Position numbers and translations under genes: made by a program. This document shows positions 46,554-56,130 of a stretch of DNA of 64,000 nucleotides, one piece after another; position 1 is the first letter of the stretch, and every line of letters begins with the position of its first letter. Location of the stretch: positions 1,488,001-1,552,000 of the forward strand of contig NZ_CP026514.1 in the NCBI RefSeq assembly GCF_002953935.1, in the 5' to 3' direction. Origin of the DNA: Arthrobacter sp. PGP41. Its GTDB lineage: Bacteria; Actinomycetota; Actinomycetes; Actinomycetales; Micrococcaceae. Under the pieces are notes generated by a model. That model was not told the DNA's origin. It saw only the letters and a list, made by a program, of their open reading frames with translations, and did no database searches.

Positions 46554-48603
46554 GGCCGTGGCGGGAGAAGCCACGGAAACGGCCGGCGAGCAGTTCGTGA
46601 TCGAACTGCTCGACCGGGCCGTGGCCGGCATGGGCGGGCAAAGCCGTGCCGGCCAGCACGAGATGGCCAGGCAGGTGGCCCGCGCCATTGAATCGGGGGA
46701 CCACCTGCTGGTCCAGGCGGGGACCGGCACCGGCAAGTCCCTGGCCTACCTCATCCCCCTGATCGCGCACGCCCTGCAGAGCAACAAGCCCGCCCTGGTG
46801 TCAACGGCCACCCTGGCCCTCCAGACGCAGATTGTGGGCAGGGACCTGCCCCGGCTGCTCAAGGCGATCACGCCCGCCCTGGACAGGCCCGTCAAAGTGG
46901 CCCTGGTCAAGGGCCGCTCCAACTACGTCTGCCGGCACAAGCTGGAAGGCGGCTTCCCCAGTGAGGAGCCGTCCGAGGGCCAGCTGTTCAGCCTGGGCGA
47001 GGACACCAGCGTCCCGCATTTCGCAGCAGCCGTGGGCGGCCCCTCGTCCCAGCTCGGCAAGGAGGTGGTGCGGCTCCGGGAATGGGCTGAAAAGACCCAC
47101 ACGGGCGACCGGGATGAACTCCTGCCGGGCGTCACGGACCGTGCCTGGCGGCAGGTTTCGGTGACCTCCATGGAGTGCCTGGGCGCCCAGAAGTGCCCCA
47201 TGGCCGCGGAATGCTTCAGCGAACTGGCGCGCCAGGATGCTGCTGAAGCGGATGTTGTGGTCACCAACCATGCGATGCTCGCTGTCAGCGCGTTCGAAGG
47301 CCTGGCCGTCCTGCCCGAGTATGACGTGGTGGTGGTGGATGAGGCCCATGAACTGCAGGACAGGGTCACCGGGGCGGTCTCCGGCCAGCTCTCGGTGGCC
47401 ATGGTCCACGCTGCTGCCGCCGGTGCGCGGAAGCACACGGCCATCACGGTTGATGCGTTGAACGCCGCAGCCGCCAACTTGGAGCTCGCATTGGCAGGCG
47501 TACCCAACGGGCTGCTCCCGAACGGGCTCAACGATGAACAGCTGGACTGCGTGGACCAGCTGCGGGACGCCTGCCGCGCTGCCCTCTCGGATTCAAAGGG
47601 GGACAGCAGCGCCACGGCCGACGGCGGCAGGCAGCTTGCGCGGTCCCGGCTGCTGCTCATCCTGGAACTTTGTGAACGGCTCCTGGCAGCCCGGGAGAAC
47701 CGCGAAGTGGTGTGGTTTTCCCGTGCCAGCTCCTTTGATCCTGCGCAGGGATTCTCCCAGCCGGACGAGACCGCTCCGGCGTTGATCAACATTGCGCCGC
47801 TGTCCGTTGCCGGAAGGCTGCGTGAGGGGCTCTTCGCCGGCCACACGGTGGTGCTGACCTCCGCGACGCTGGCCATCGGTTCCGCATTCGAGCCTGCAGC
47901 GGGCGGACTGGGCCTGGTGGGCGACGGCGCCCCCAGCTGGACCGGCGTTGACGTGGGATCGCCCTTCGACTACCCGAAGCAGGGCATCCTCTACGTTGCC
48001 GGGCACCTGCCGAAGCCCGGCCGGGGCGCCTCCCCGGAAGCGCTGGACGAACTGGAAGCCCTGATCCGTGCATCCGGTGGCGGGGCACTGTGCCTGTTCT
48101 CGTCCCGGCGTGCGGCAGAGGAAGCGGCCGAGGCGCTTCGCCCCAAGCTGGGAATAACGGTCCTCTGCCAGGGTGACTCCACCATGACCGCCCTGGTAAA
48201 GCAGTTCGCCGACGAGCCCGATACCTGCCTGTTCGGGACCATGTCCCTCTGGCAGGGCGTGGACGTCCCCGGCGGCTCGTGCCGGCTGGTGGTGATAGAC
48301 CGCATTCCGTTTCCGCGGCCGGACGATCCCCTCATGACGGCGCGCTCACGGGCGGTAGCACAGGCCGGTGGAAACGGCTTCATGTCGGTTTCGGCCACGC
48401 ACGCCGCGATCCGGCTCGCCCAGGGGGCCGGCCGGCTGATCCGTTCCACGGGCGACAGGGGAGTGGTGGCCGTGCTGGACTCCCGGTTGGCCACCGAGCG
48501 CTATGCCGGGTTCCTCCGCGGGGCGCTGCCGCCCTTCTGGTCCACAACAGACCGGAAGACGGCGATCGCAGCCCTGGAACGGCTGGCCCGGGAAAACGCC
48601 TGA
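46546..48603 (+). CDS. dinG: DinG/XPD-type ATP-dependent DNA helicase
   Basis: Superfamily 2 iron-sulfur helicase of 685 residues. Walker A is QAGTGTGKSLAYL, the DEAH box is VVVVDEAHELQD. Four cysteines between motifs I and II (YVCRHK; ECLGAQKCPMAAEC) can hold a 4Fe-4S cluster. The C-terminal helicase domain contains FGTMSLWQGVDVPGG and QGAGRLIRS. Related proteins unwind DNA with R-loops or damage. It lies between hflX and the SOS regulator lexA, but I see no SOS box before it. Confidence 0.93.
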   Translation: MTEAVAGEATETAGEQFVIELLDRAVAGMGGQSRAGQHEMARQVARAIESGDHLLVQAGTGTGKSLAYLIPLIAHALQSNKPALVSTATLALQTQIVGRDLPRLLKAITPALDRPVKVALVKGRSNYVCRHKLEGGFPSEEPSEGQLFSLGEDTSVPHFAAAVGGPSSQLGKEVVRLREWAEKTHTGDRDELLPGVTDRAWRQVSVTSMECLGAQKCPMAAECFSELARQDAAEADVVVTNHAMLAVSAFEGLAVLPEYDVVVVDEAHELQDRVTGAVSGQLSVAMVHAAAAGARKHTAITVDALNAAAANLELALAGVPNGLLPNGLNDEQLDCVDQLRDACRAALSDSKGDSSATADGGRQLARSRLLLILELCERLLAARENREVVWFSRASSFDPAQGFSQPDETAPALINIAPLSVAGRLREGLFAGHTVVLTSATLAIGSAFEPAAGGLGLVGDGAPSWTGVDVGSPFDYPKQGILYVAGHLPKPGRGASPEALDELEALIRASGGGALCLFSSRRAAEEAAEALRPKLGITVLCQGDSTMTALVKQFADEPDTCLFGTMSLWQGVDVPGGSCRLVVIDRIPFPRPDDPLMTARSRAVAQAGGNGFMSVSATHAAIRLAQGAGRLIRSTGDRGVVAVLDSRLATERYAGFLRGALPPFWSTTDRKTAIAALERLARENA

Positions 48604-48636
48604 GCCCGCCTCGCTGCGGCGGGCGGAGTTTCCCGG

Positions 48637-49371
48637 CTACAGCGAGCGGAGTACGGACACAACCTTGCCCATGATGGTGGCGTGGTCCCCGAGGATGGGT
48701 TCGTACTGGGTGTTCTGCGGCAGCAGCCACGTGTGGCCGTCGCGCTGGCGGAATGTCTTGACGGTGGCTTCGTCATCCAGGAGCGCGGCCACAATGTCCC
48801 CGTTGGCGGCATCCTGCTGGCGGCGGACCACAACCCAGTCGCCGTCGCAGATGGCCGCATCCACCATGGAATCCCCGGCTACCCGAAGCATGAACAGTTC
48901 CCCCTGGCCCACCAGTTGCCTGGGGAGCGGCATGACATCCTCCACCAGCTGGTCGGCAAGGATGGGGCCGCCTGCGGCGATCCGGCCCACCAGGGGGACC
49001 ATTGCCGTGTCCAGGGCGGTGGGCAGTTCGGTGACAGTCGCTGTACCGGGTGAACGCACGGCGGACGCCTGGCTGGCCGGCTTTGCGGCTCCGCCGTCCA
49101 GGGTCAGGGGCATGAGGACTTCCATGGCCCGGGGCCGCTTGGGGTCGCGGCGGAGGTAGCCAAGCTTCTCAAGCTGGGAGAGCTGGTGCGTGACGCTCGA
49201 AAGGCTCGCCAGCCCCACGGTGTCGCCGATCTCCCGCATGGACGGCGGGTACCCGTTCTCGTTGACCGAGCGCTGGATGGTTTCGAGGATTTTCTTCTGC
49301 CGTGGAGTCAGGCCCTTGGCGGTCCTCTTCGGTTGCGCGGTTGCCCTGCCCCCGGCGGCTGCTGCTGCCAT
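48637..49371 (-). CDS. lexA: SOS repressor LexA
   Basis: LexA represses DNA-damage genes and cleaves itself when RecA filaments form. The 244-residue protein has the winged helix ([37 protein letters not shown]), an Ala133-Gly134 cleavage site in GRIAAGG, and the serine/lysine dyad Ser168 (GDSMVDAA) and Lys205 (TVKTF). The start ATG is at 49371; an upstream in-frame extension to 49515 would run into the SOS box and is unlikely. An SOS box lies 141 bp upstream. Confidence 0.96.
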   Translation of the reverse strand: MAAAAAGGRATAQPKRTAKGLTPRQKKILETIQRSVNENGYPPSMREIGDTVGLASLSSVTHQLSQLEKLGYLRRDPKRPRAMEVLMPLTLDGGAAKPASQASAVRSPGTATVTELPTALDTAMVPLVGRIAAGGPILADQLVEDVMPLPRQLVGQGELFMLRVAGDSMVDAAICDGDWVVVRRQQDAANGDIVAALLDDEATVKTFRQRDGHTWLLPQNTQYEPILGDHATIMGKVVSVLRSL

Positions 49372-49511
49372 GTTCGCCAATGCCTTTCGGTTCCGCCGGT
49401 CCGTTCCATGGCCAGGCCCTGGAAGGTCCCGCCCTTGAATGTCAGACCCTGCTGATCGACTGTCCGGGTGGTTGTTCTTTGGTTCAAAGCTAGGCCAGCC
49501 GCATTGCTTTT

Positions 49512-49527
49512 TCAAACATTTGTTCTA
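49512..49527 (-). promoter_or_regulatory. LexA (SOS) box of lexA
   Basis: Read on the plus strand, TCAAACATTTGTTCTA matches the LexA consensus with two mismatches (G to A at position 3 and G to T at position 15). It sits upstream of lexA and supports autorepression. Confidence 0.72.
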
Positions 49528-49578
49528 GCGAGTCTCGACAATGTTCGTTGATAGGTGCTAAAACAGAGAAAGCAAAGT

Positions 49579-49594
49579 TCGAATATATGTTCTA
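49579..49594 (+). promoter_or_regulatory. LexA (SOS) box of the LysM gene
   Basis: TCGAATATATGTTCTA fits the consensus with two mismatches and shares 14 leading bases with the box at 29732. The LysM gene starts 103 bp downstream. Confidence 0.78.
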
Positions 49595-49696
49595 CTGACT
49601 GCCCTGGTCCTTCGAAGACCGCGCCGGAATACGTCCGGCCGGGGGCGGCGGGAAGGACGTCCGGGCAGCACAGTACGGTCCAGGAGGGCTCAGATC

Positions 49697-50113
49697 ATGT
49701 CAGGTACATCTGTTACGCGGGGTTCACGCCAACAGCTGCTTTCGGTGCAGCAAATCATGTCCCAGTCGGACAATCGTCTGGCCGGGCGGCCTGCGCCTCT
49801 TCCGCCGCTTCGGCTGACCCGTCGCGGTCGCATCGTGCTAATCGGCATTCCGCTGGTCCTGCTGGCTGCGCTGCTCTTCTCCCTGGCGGGCTTTTTCAAT
49901 GCCCCGGCCAAGGCGTCGGAGTCCGCGACGGATCTTGCAACGACGCCCACTGTCGCAGTGACGGTCCAGCCAGGCGAGTCGTTGTGGGGTATCGCCGCCA
50001 GCGTCTCGCCGGAGCGCGACCCGCGGGACGTCGTCGCGGACATCGTGCAGCTGAACAACCTCCCTGCCGGCGCGGTCTTTCCCGGCCAGCAATTGTTCGT
50101 GCCTGCAAGTTAG
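49697..50113 (+). CDS. LysM-domain membrane protein, probable SOS cell-division inhibitor (DivS/Rv2719c type)
   Basis: A 138-residue protein with one membrane helix (about 46-67, after the basic TRRGR) and an external LysM domain (about 87-136; VTVQPGESLWGIAASVSP; IVQLNNLPAGAVFPGQQLFVP). It is divergent from lexA and has its own SOS box. This is the arrangement of Rv2719c in M. tuberculosis and divS in Corynebacterium, which halt division after DNA damage. The functional equivalence is inferred from context and architecture. ATG 49697 has AGGAGG 9 nt upstream. Confidence 0.85.
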   Translation: MSGTSVTRGSRQQLLSVQQIMSQSDNRLAGRPAPLPPLRLTRRGRIVLIGIPLVLLAALLFSLAGFFNAPAKASESATDLATTPTVAVTVQPGESLWGIAASVSPERDPRDVVADIVQLNNLPAGAVFPGQQLFVPAS

Positions 50114-50205
50114 GGCCCGGCATTTTGCCTCTCCACGGGCGTGAGGGCGCAGCATGCGGGAGCGAACAGGAAACCGTCACATTTTCCGGTGTCCGGCGCT
50201 GGCAC

Positions 50206-50211
50206 TAAACT
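50206..50211 (+). promoter_or_regulatory. -10 box of hisC, probably leaderless
   Basis: TAAACT ends 6 nt before the GTG at 50218. This is the likely promoter of the his operon. Confidence 0.5.
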
Positions 50212-50217
50212 GTTCAG

Positions 50218-51336
50218 GTGAATGACCAGCTAGAGCGCCTGAACCGGCTTCCCCTCCGCAGCAACCTTCGCGGGCTTACCCCCTATGGCGCGCCCCAGCT
50301 GGACGTTCCAATCCTCCTGAACGTGAATGAAAACACCCACGGGGTCCCGGCTGACGTCAGGGCAGCCATTACCGCCGCGGTATCCGATGCGGCAGCGGGA
50401 CTCAATCGATACCCGGACCGGGAATTCACGGAGCTGCGAAAGGCGTTGGCGGAGTACCTGGGGCACGGGCTGGATGAATCCAACCTTTGGGCGGCCAATG
50501 GCTCCAACGAAGTACTTCAGCAGATACTCCAGGCCTTCGGCGGGCCGGGACGTACAGCGCTCGGATTCCCTCCCACGTACTCCATGTATCCCCTGCTGGC
50601 CAGCGGAACGGACACGGAATACATTGTGGGTGAGCGTGCCGGCGATTACGGACTCAGCGCCGAATCGGCGGCGCGGCAGGTCAAGGAGCTGCAGCCCAAC
50701 ATCGTCTTCCTGTGTTCACCCAATAACCCCACGGGAACCGGCCTCGGGCTGGACGTGGTGGAAGCCGTCTACGAGGCCGGCGAAGAAAGCCAGTCCATCG
50801 TCATCGTCGATGAGGCTTACCACGAGTTTGCACACGACGGAACGCCCAGTGCGTTGACGCTGCTGCCGGGGCGGGAACGGCTGATCGTCTCGAGGACCAT
50901 GAGCAAGGCGTTCGCGCTGGCCGGTGCCCGCCTCGGCTACATGGCTGCGGCCCCCGAAGTAACCGACGCGCTGCGGCTCGTCCGTCTCCCGTACCACCTT
51001 TCGGCCATCACCCAGGCCACCGCCCTCGCCGCCCTCCAGCACCGCGAGACGCTGATGGCGGATGTGGAGGACATCAAGAAGCAGCGGGACCGCATTGTTT
51101 CCGAGCTGCTGAGGATGGGCCTCAAGCCTGCCGCCTCAGACTCCAACTATGTGTTTTTCGGCGGCCTGGAGAACCCCCATCAGGTGTGGCAGGAACTGCT
51201 GGATGCGGGTGTGCTGGTCCGGGATGTGGGAATCCCAGGCCATCTCCGCGTCACTGCCGGAACTGAGACCGAAACCACAGCTTTCCTCACCTGCCTTGAA
51301 AGCATCCTTGCCAGCCAGGCCAAGCTTCCCGCCTAG
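50218..51336 (+). CDS. hisC: histidinol-phosphate aminotransferase HisC
   Basis: PLP enzyme converting imidazole acetol phosphate to histidinol phosphate. The 372-residue protein has [55 protein letters not shown] and the lysine motif [17 protein letters not shown]. It begins a run hisC-hisB-hisH-small ORF-hisA. hisD, usually before hisC, is not present here. Confidence 0.95.
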   Translation: MNDQLERLNRLPLRSNLRGLTPYGAPQLDVPILLNVNENTHGVPADVRAAITAAVSDAAAGLNRYPDREFTELRKALAEYLGHGLDESNLWAANGSNEVLQQILQAFGGPGRTALGFPPTYSMYPLLASGTDTEYIVGERAGDYGLSAESAARQVKELQPNIVFLCSPNNPTGTGLGLDVVEAVYEAGEESQSIVIVDEAYHEFAHDGTPSALTLLPGRERLIVSRTMSKAFALAGARLGYMAAAPEVTDALRLVRLPYHLSAITQATALAALQHRETLMADVEDIKKQRDRIVSELLRMGLKPAASDSNYVFFGGLENPHQVWQELLDAGVLVRDVGIPGHLRVTAGTETETTAFLTCLESILASQAKLPA

Positions 51337-51395
51337 ACTGGGAGTACCGGCGCTGGACGCCCCGAACCACCCCTTCTGCCCAAAAGGACCCAAGC

Positions 51396-52022
51396 ATGAG
51401 TACCACCGGATCGAATGTTGCTGCGGCCCGCACCGCGCGCATGGAACGTGCCACCAGTGAGTCCTCTGTGCTCGTGGAAATCAACCTCGACGGTACCGGC
51501 GCCTCGGACATCGACACCTCGGTGCCGTTCTACGACCACATGCTCACGGCGCTCTGCAAGCACTCCCTGATCGACATGACCGTCAAAGCCACAGGTGACA
51601 TCCACATCGATGTCCACCACACGGTGGAGGACGTTGCCATCACCTTCGGTGAAGTGCTGCGCACCGCCCTGGGGAACAAAGCCGGGATCCGCCGGTTTGG
51701 AGAAGCCACCGTTCCCCTGGACGAAGCGCTGGCCCACGCCGTCGTGGACGTCTCCGGGCGGCCCTACCTGGTGCACGGCGGCGAGCCTGCCGGCCAGGAA
51801 TACCACCTGATTGGCGGCCACTTCACCGGATCCCTCACCCGCCACGTCTTCGAAGCGATCACCCTGCACGCCGGCATCTGCCTGCACATGAACGTCATAG
51901 CGGGCCGGGATCCCCACCACATTGTCGAAGCCCAGTTCAAGGCCTTCGCCCGGGCACTTCGCGCAGCAGTTGAGCCCGATCCGCGCGTTGAAGGAATCCC
52001 CTCCACGAAGGGTGCGCTGTGA
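51396..52022 (+). CDS. hisB: imidazoleglycerol-phosphate dehydratase HisB
   Basis: Single-function dehydratase of 208 residues. It shows [28 protein letters not shown] (metal-binding His and Glu) and the second half [16 protein letters not shown]. The gap after hisC holds TAGACT (51335-51340), a possible extra promoter, and AAAAGGA before the ATG. Its stop overlaps hisH by 4 bp. Confidence 0.96.
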   Translation: MSTTGSNVAAARTARMERATSESSVLVEINLDGTGASDIDTSVPFYDHMLTALCKHSLIDMTVKATGDIHIDVHHTVEDVAITFGEVLRTALGNKAGIRRFGEATVPLDEALAHAVVDVSGRPYLVHGGEPAGQEYHLIGGHFTGSLTRHVFEAITLHAGICLHMNVIAGRDPHHIVEAQFKAFARALRAAVEPDPRVEGIPSTKGAL

Positions 52023-52786
52023 GCGGGCAGGTCCTGCAGGACGGCGCAATCGTCGATCCCTCGGCCTCCCGGAAACTCCCCTCGCCCGAAGGCAAGCCCA
52101 CCGTCACGGTCCTGGACTACGGTTCCGGCAACGTCCGGTCCGCGGTGCGAGCCCTTGAACGCGCCGGCGCGGAAGTCATCCTGAGCTCCAAGCCCGAGGA
52201 CGTCCTGAACGCCGACGGCCTGGTGGTTCCCGGCGTCGGTGCCTTCGAAACGGTGATGCGGGAGCTCAAAGCCGTGGACGGCATCCGCCTTATCGGCAGG
52301 CGGGTGGCCGGCGGCCGGCCGGTGCTGGGGATCTGCGTGGGTCTCCAGGTGCTTTTTGAGGCGGGCGTCGAACACGGCACGGAGGCGGAGGGCATCGGCG
52401 AATGGCCAGGCAAGGTGGAGCTCCTGCCGGCCGACGTGGTGCCGCACATGGGCTGGAACACCGTGAAGGTGCCCGAGGGATCCAAGCTGTTCGCCGGCGT
52501 CGAAAACGAGCGGTTCTACTTCGTGCACTCATACGGGGTGCAGGAGTGGAACTTCGATGTTGTGCAGCCGCGCATGGCCGCACCCCTGGTCACCTGGTCC
52601 GAGCACGGCGGGCCGTTCATAGCAGCGGTCGAAAACGGTCCGCTGTGCGCCACCCAGTTCCACCCGGAGAAGTCCGGTGACGCCGGCGCCCGGCTCCTGC
52701 GCAACTGGGTGCAGAACCTCAAAAAGCCGGCTCCTGGCGGCCCGGTCCCCGCGGGCGCCCCTTCAACGGAAGACGGCGCCGCCTAG
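52019..52786 (+). CDS. hisH: imidazole glycerol phosphate synthase glutaminase subunit HisH
   Basis: Class I amidotransferase feeding ammonia to HisF. The 255-residue protein has [10 protein letters not shown], the nucleophile in [11 protein letters not shown], and the His/Glu pair in [10 protein letters not shown]. Both ends have low-complexity extensions. GTG at 52019 overlaps hisB. The partner hisF is not in this stretch. Confidence 0.94.
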   Translation: MSGQVLQDGAIVDPSASRKLPSPEGKPTVTVLDYGSGNVRSAVRALERAGAEVILSSKPEDVLNADGLVVPGVGAFETVMRELKAVDGIRLIGRRVAGGRPVLGICVGLQVLFEAGVEHGTEAEGIGEWPGKVELLPADVVPHMGWNTVKVPEGSKLFAGVENERFYFVHSYGVQEWNFDVVQPRMAAPLVTWSEHGGPFIAAVENGPLCATQFHPEKSGDAGARLLRNWVQNLKKPAPGGPVPAGAPSTEDGAA

Positions 52787-52945
52787 ATGTGGTCGATCGT
52801 CCTGATGGGGCTGGCCGGCCTGCTGGTCGGCGGTGCCCTGTCCTTCAGGCAGCAGCACAAGCCGCTCTGGACCCAGATTTCGTTTTACGTTTTGGCGGGC
52901 ATGTCGCTGCTCGCTGCCTACCTGCTGACGCTGCCGGGCAACTGA
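52787..52945 (+). CDS. small two-helix membrane protein in the his operon
   Basis: A 52-residue frame begins with ATG immediately after the hisH stop and ends 40 bp before hisA. It encodes [20 protein letters not shown] (first membrane helix), a short basic turn (RQQHKP), then a second hydrophobic helix and ends TLPGN. Abutting position, codon bias and membrane character support a real gene. Function is unknown and it is easily missed because of its size. Confidence 0.72.
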   Translation: MWSIVLMGLAGLLVGGALSFRQQHKPLWTQISFYVLAGMSLLAAYLLTLPGN

Positions 52946-52985
52946 CCGCCGGCTGGCAATACTGACCCCGACCCGAAGGATTGAC

Positions 52986-53732
52986 ATGACCTCCGCAACC
53001 GACCTGCCGGTTCTTGAACTGCTGCCCGCCGTCGACGTCGTCAACGGCCAGGCCGTCCGGCTGGTCCAGGGGGAAGCGGGCAGTGAGACCAGCTACGGAA
53101 CCCCGCTGGAAGCAGCGCTGAACTGGCAGCAGCAGGGTGCCGAATGGGTGCACCTCGTGGACCTCGATGCCGCATTCGGACGCGGCTCCAACGCGGAACT
53201 GCTCCGCGAAGTGGTGGGCCGGCTGGACATCAAGGTGGAACTCTCCGGCGGCCTCCGTGATGACGAAACCCTGGAAGCGGCCCTGGACCTTGGCGTTGCC
53301 CGCGTGAACCTGGGAACCGCCGCGCTGGAGAATCCCGATTGGACGCGCCGGGCAATCGAGCGCTTTGGCGACAAAATCGCCGTCGGGCTGGATGTCCGCG
53401 GCACCACGCTGTCCGGCCGCGGCTGGACCAAGGAAGGCGGGGACCTCTGGGATGTCCTGGGCCGTCTTGAGGACGCCGGCTGCAGCCGCTACGTGGTCAC
53501 GGACGTGACCAAAGACGGCACCCTGCAGGGACCCAACGTGGAACTCCTGCGCCAGATGGTGGAAAAGACCGGCAAGCCGGTGGTTGCTTCGGGCGGCATC
53601 TCCAGCCTCGACGACCTCCGTGTCCTGCGCTCGTTGGTTCCCTTGGGCGTTGAAGGCGCCATCGTGGGCAAGGCCCTCTACGCCGGAGCCTTCACGCTGC
53701 CCGAAGCGCTCGACGTCGCCGGCCGCCGCTAA
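52986..53732 (+). CDS. hisA: phosphoribosyl isomerase (HisA/PriA)
   Basis: TIM-barrel isomerase converting ProFAR to PRFAR in histidine synthesis. In many actinobacteria the homolog (PriA) also replaces TrpF in tryptophan synthesis. The 248-residue protein has [19 protein letters not shown] (catalytic Asp near residue 15), LSGGLRDDE and [14 protein letters not shown] with the second Asp. Whether it serves both pathways cannot be told without the rest of the genome. Confidence 0.94.
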   Translation: MTSATDLPVLELLPAVDVVNGQAVRLVQGEAGSETSYGTPLEAALNWQQQGAEWVHLVDLDAAFGRGSNAELLREVVGRLDIKVELSGGLRDDETLEAALDLGVARVNLGTAALENPDWTRRAIERFGDKIAVGLDVRGTTLSGRGWTKEGGDLWDVLGRLEDAGCSRYVVTDVTKDGTLQGPNVELLRQMVEKTGKPVVASGGISSLDDLRVLRSLVPLGVEGAIVGKALYAGAFTLPEALDVAGRR

Positions 53733-53742
53733 ACGTCCCGGC

Positions 53743-54624
53743 ATGGCCAGCAACGAATTAGGCGCCCCGTCCCCGCGCCAGCTGCCGGGGCACATCGCTG
53801 CGGCGCTGGCGGGCGCCGGCGGCGGTGCCGATTCTGCAGGCCGGCCCTGGGCAGGCCGAAGCCTGGCCGGTGACGATGCCAAAATCCACAACTTCGAGAA
53901 CGACGACGGAACGGCCAGCGAGGCCTACCTCGCCGCAGTTGCGGCCTTGCGGAAAGGAACGGGGGACGAAGCCGGCGTGGTGGCTTCGCTGGCCACCGCC
54001 CGCGTATTCATCCCCATCGTGGCCCGGCTCGCCGAGGAAGCGGAAGGAGCGCACGGCCTGAACGCCGACAAACAGGCGGACATGGCCCTGGTCACCCTCA
54101 AGGCTGCCGACGGCAGGACAGCCATGCCCGCCTTCACTTCAACGGCGGCCCTGGCCGCCTGGCACCCCGAGGCCAGGCCGGTTGCCGTGTATGCGGCCCG
54201 CGCGGCGCTCTCGGCCGTCGCCGAAGGCGCCGAACTGCTGGTCCTCGATCCGGGCTCCGGGTTCACGTTTGTGGTGCGGCGGCCCGCGGTCTGGGCCCTG
54301 GCGCAGCAGCACGGGTGGGTCCCGTCGTACAGGGACGAAGAGCTCGCGGAGGAGATGGGCCGGGCCGCTGCAGGTTTTCCCGCCGTCCGGAACCTCGAGC
54401 TGGCGCCGGGCAGGGGAGTGGCCGCCCTGGCCGCCGATGGGACCATGGCCGCAGGCGGCGGCGCAGGGCCGGAACTGCAGGTGGTGCTTTACCTCGAAGA
54501 CGGACTTGATGCGGCCGGGGTGCAGGACCTCATAGCAGGCCTCCAGTCGGAGTGGTCGCGGAATGTATTGTTTGGGGAGCGCGTCGACTCGATCGAGGTC
54601 AAGTTGAGGCGCGCAGAACGCTAG
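53743..54624 (+). CDS. SseB family protein
   Basis: A 293-residue soluble protein. After an Ala/Pro-rich start it has KIHNFENDDGTASEAYLAAVAAL, then VFIPIVARLAEEAEG, DMALVTLKAADGRTAMPAFTS and LVLDPGSGFTFVVRRPAVWALA, the pattern of SseB N-terminal domains. It follows hisA by 10 bp, as in other actinobacteria. Function is not established. Confidence 0.82.
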   Translation: MASNELGAPSPRQLPGHIAAALAGAGGGADSAGRPWAGRSLAGDDAKIHNFENDDGTASEAYLAAVAALRKGTGDEAGVVASLATARVFIPIVARLAEEAEGAHGLNADKQADMALVTLKAADGRTAMPAFTSTAALAAWHPEARPVAVYAARAALSAVAEGAELLVLDPGSGFTFVVRRPAVWALAQQHGWVPSYRDEELAEEMGRAAAGFPAVRNLELAPGRGVAALAADGTMAAGGGAGPELQVVLYLEDGLDAAGVQDLIAGLQSEWSRNVLFGERVDSIEVKLRRAER

Positions 54625-54665
54625 CCGCAGCGAGGCGGGGTGATCCCCGGCCCACGGCGGCAGAC

Positions 54666-55964
54666 ATGAGGATCACTGTGAATTTCGCTCTCTACCGGGA
54701 GTTGCTCGCCGTCGGGCCCGTCCGCAGGCTGCTCTTGGTGGGCATGGTTGCCCGAATACCCCATTCCGCGGCCGGCGTGCTGCTGACCCTGCATATCGTC
54801 CTCAGCCTGGACGAGGGATATGCCGCTGCGGGCGCCGCCGCCGCCGTCATGACCATCGGCATTGCGGTTGGCGCGCCGTGGCGCGGGCGGCGCGTGGACA
54901 CCGTGGGCCTGCGCACCGCACTGATCCCGTCCGTGATCTCGGAAACCGTCATTTGGTCTGTTGTTCCTCATGTGTCGTACCAGTGGCTGCTTCCGCTGGT
55001 GTTTGTGGGCGGCCTGCTCACGCTCCCCATCTTCAGCGTGGTCCGCCAGTCCCTGGGCGTGCTGGCCGACGGCGACCAGCGCCGTACGGCCTTTGCCCTC
55101 GACGCGATCACCACCGAGATCGTGTTCATGATCGGCCCCGCCGCAGGTGCCATCGTTGCCACCAGCGGGTTCACAGTGCTGGGCCTGACCGTGGTGGGCG
55201 TTTCCACGTCGCTGGCCGGCCTGTTCCTGATGTGGTTCAACCCGCCCACTCGAAGTGCGGACCAAACCGGGGAGTCCAGCGCCGACGAGTGCCGCGCGGC
55301 AGAAGCGGCCGTCGTGGCCGCCGCCCCGGCGCATTTGCAGGAGGCGGCGGCGGAACTGGCGCCTGCGGAAACCCGGGGCCGCGCCGGATTCCGCGGCAAG
55401 GTTGCGCACAATTTTGCATGGTTTACGGCGGCCGTCGGCGCGGTCTTTGCGGTGGCTGCGGGCGCCGGCATGGTCCTGAGCGGGACGGATGTGGGCATTG
55501 TTGCCGCCCTGGAGACGGGCGGCCACCAGCGCGACATCGGCATCGTGTTCGTCTTCTGGTGCGCAGCGTCGGTGGCGGGCGGCCTGGTATACGGCGCCAT
55601 GCACCGCCCCGTCTCTCCGCTGGTCCTGCTGCTGGGGATGGCGGCACTGACCATCCCCATGGGCTTCGCCCACGACACCTGGACGCTGGCCTTCGCCTCG
55701 CTCCTGCCGGGACTGCTGTGCGCGCCCGTGCTGTCATCAGCATCAGAAAAAGTGGCGGATTTGGTGGCGGAGGAACGCCGCGGGGAGGCCATGGGCTGGT
55801 ATGGCTCCGCGCTGACGGCCGGCGTGGCCCTGGGCGCACCGCTCGCGGGCGTCTTCATCGACGGCACGGGACCGTCCGGAGGGTTTGTGTCGGTGGGGGT
55901 TGCCGGCGTGCTCCTATGCTTTGCCGGGCTGTTCCTCCAGCAGCGGCGGCGCCGCGCTGCCTGA
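54666..55964 (+). CDS. MFS transporter
   Basis: A 432-residue permease with about twelve membrane helices split by a charged loop near residues 200-245. RITVNFALYRELLAVGPVRRLL at the start and GAPWRGRRVDTVGLR (loop 2-3 motif) support the major facilitator superfamily, drug-efflux-like branch. The substrate is unknown. ATG at 54666 is used. A palindromic element follows its stop by about 13 bp. Confidence 0.85.
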   Translation: MRITVNFALYRELLAVGPVRRLLLVGMVARIPHSAAGVLLTLHIVLSLDEGYAAAGAAAAVMTIGIAVGAPWRGRRVDTVGLRTALIPSVISETVIWSVVPHVSYQWLLPLVFVGGLLTLPIFSVVRQSLGVLADGDQRRTAFALDAITTEIVFMIGPAAGAIVATSGFTVLGLTVVGVSTSLAGLFLMWFNPPTRSADQTGESSADECRAAEAAVVAAAPAHLQEAAAELAPAETRGRAGFRGKVAHNFAWFTAAVGAVFAVAAGAGMVLSGTDVGIVAALETGGHQRDIGIVFVFWCAASVAGGLVYGAMHRPVSPLVLLLGMAALTIPMGFAHDTWTLAFASLLPGLLCAPVLSSASEKVADLVAEERRGEAMGWYGSALTAGVALGAPLAGVFIDGTGPSGGFVSVGVAGVLLCFAGLFLQQRRRRAA

Positions 55965-55977
55965 CGCAGTTTCTTCC

Positions 55978-56036
55978 ATCGGTTGCTCCACAGTTGTCCT
56001 TTTGGCCGCGCTAAACGGCAGCTACGGAGCAATCGA
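55978..56036. repeat. imperfect palindrome after the MFS gene
   Basis: Ends CCATCG-TTGCTCC (near 55978) and GGAGCAA-CGATGG (ending 56035) pair over 14 bp with one G-T pair. Pairing continues inward with several wobble pairs and mismatches around a centre near 56007. Both strands give nearly the same 20-residue translation over this stretch, a sign of the symmetry. It may terminate transcription or be a repeated extragenic palindrome. Confidence 0.65.
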
Positions 56037-56069
56037 TGGACCGCGGAGGTACTTTGCCTGGGAAACGAC

Positions 56070-56105
56070 GACGGCGGGACGACCCGTAAAGGCCGTCCCG
56101 CCGTC
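56070..56105 (-). terminator. terminator of the DUF1844 gene
   Basis: A perfect 12-bp stem (56070-56081 with 56094-56105) lies 26 bp after the stop of the minus-strand DUF1844 gene. Confidence 0.7.
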
Positions 56106-56130
56106 GCAAGGCGCTTGGGTGGGTTCTTCC

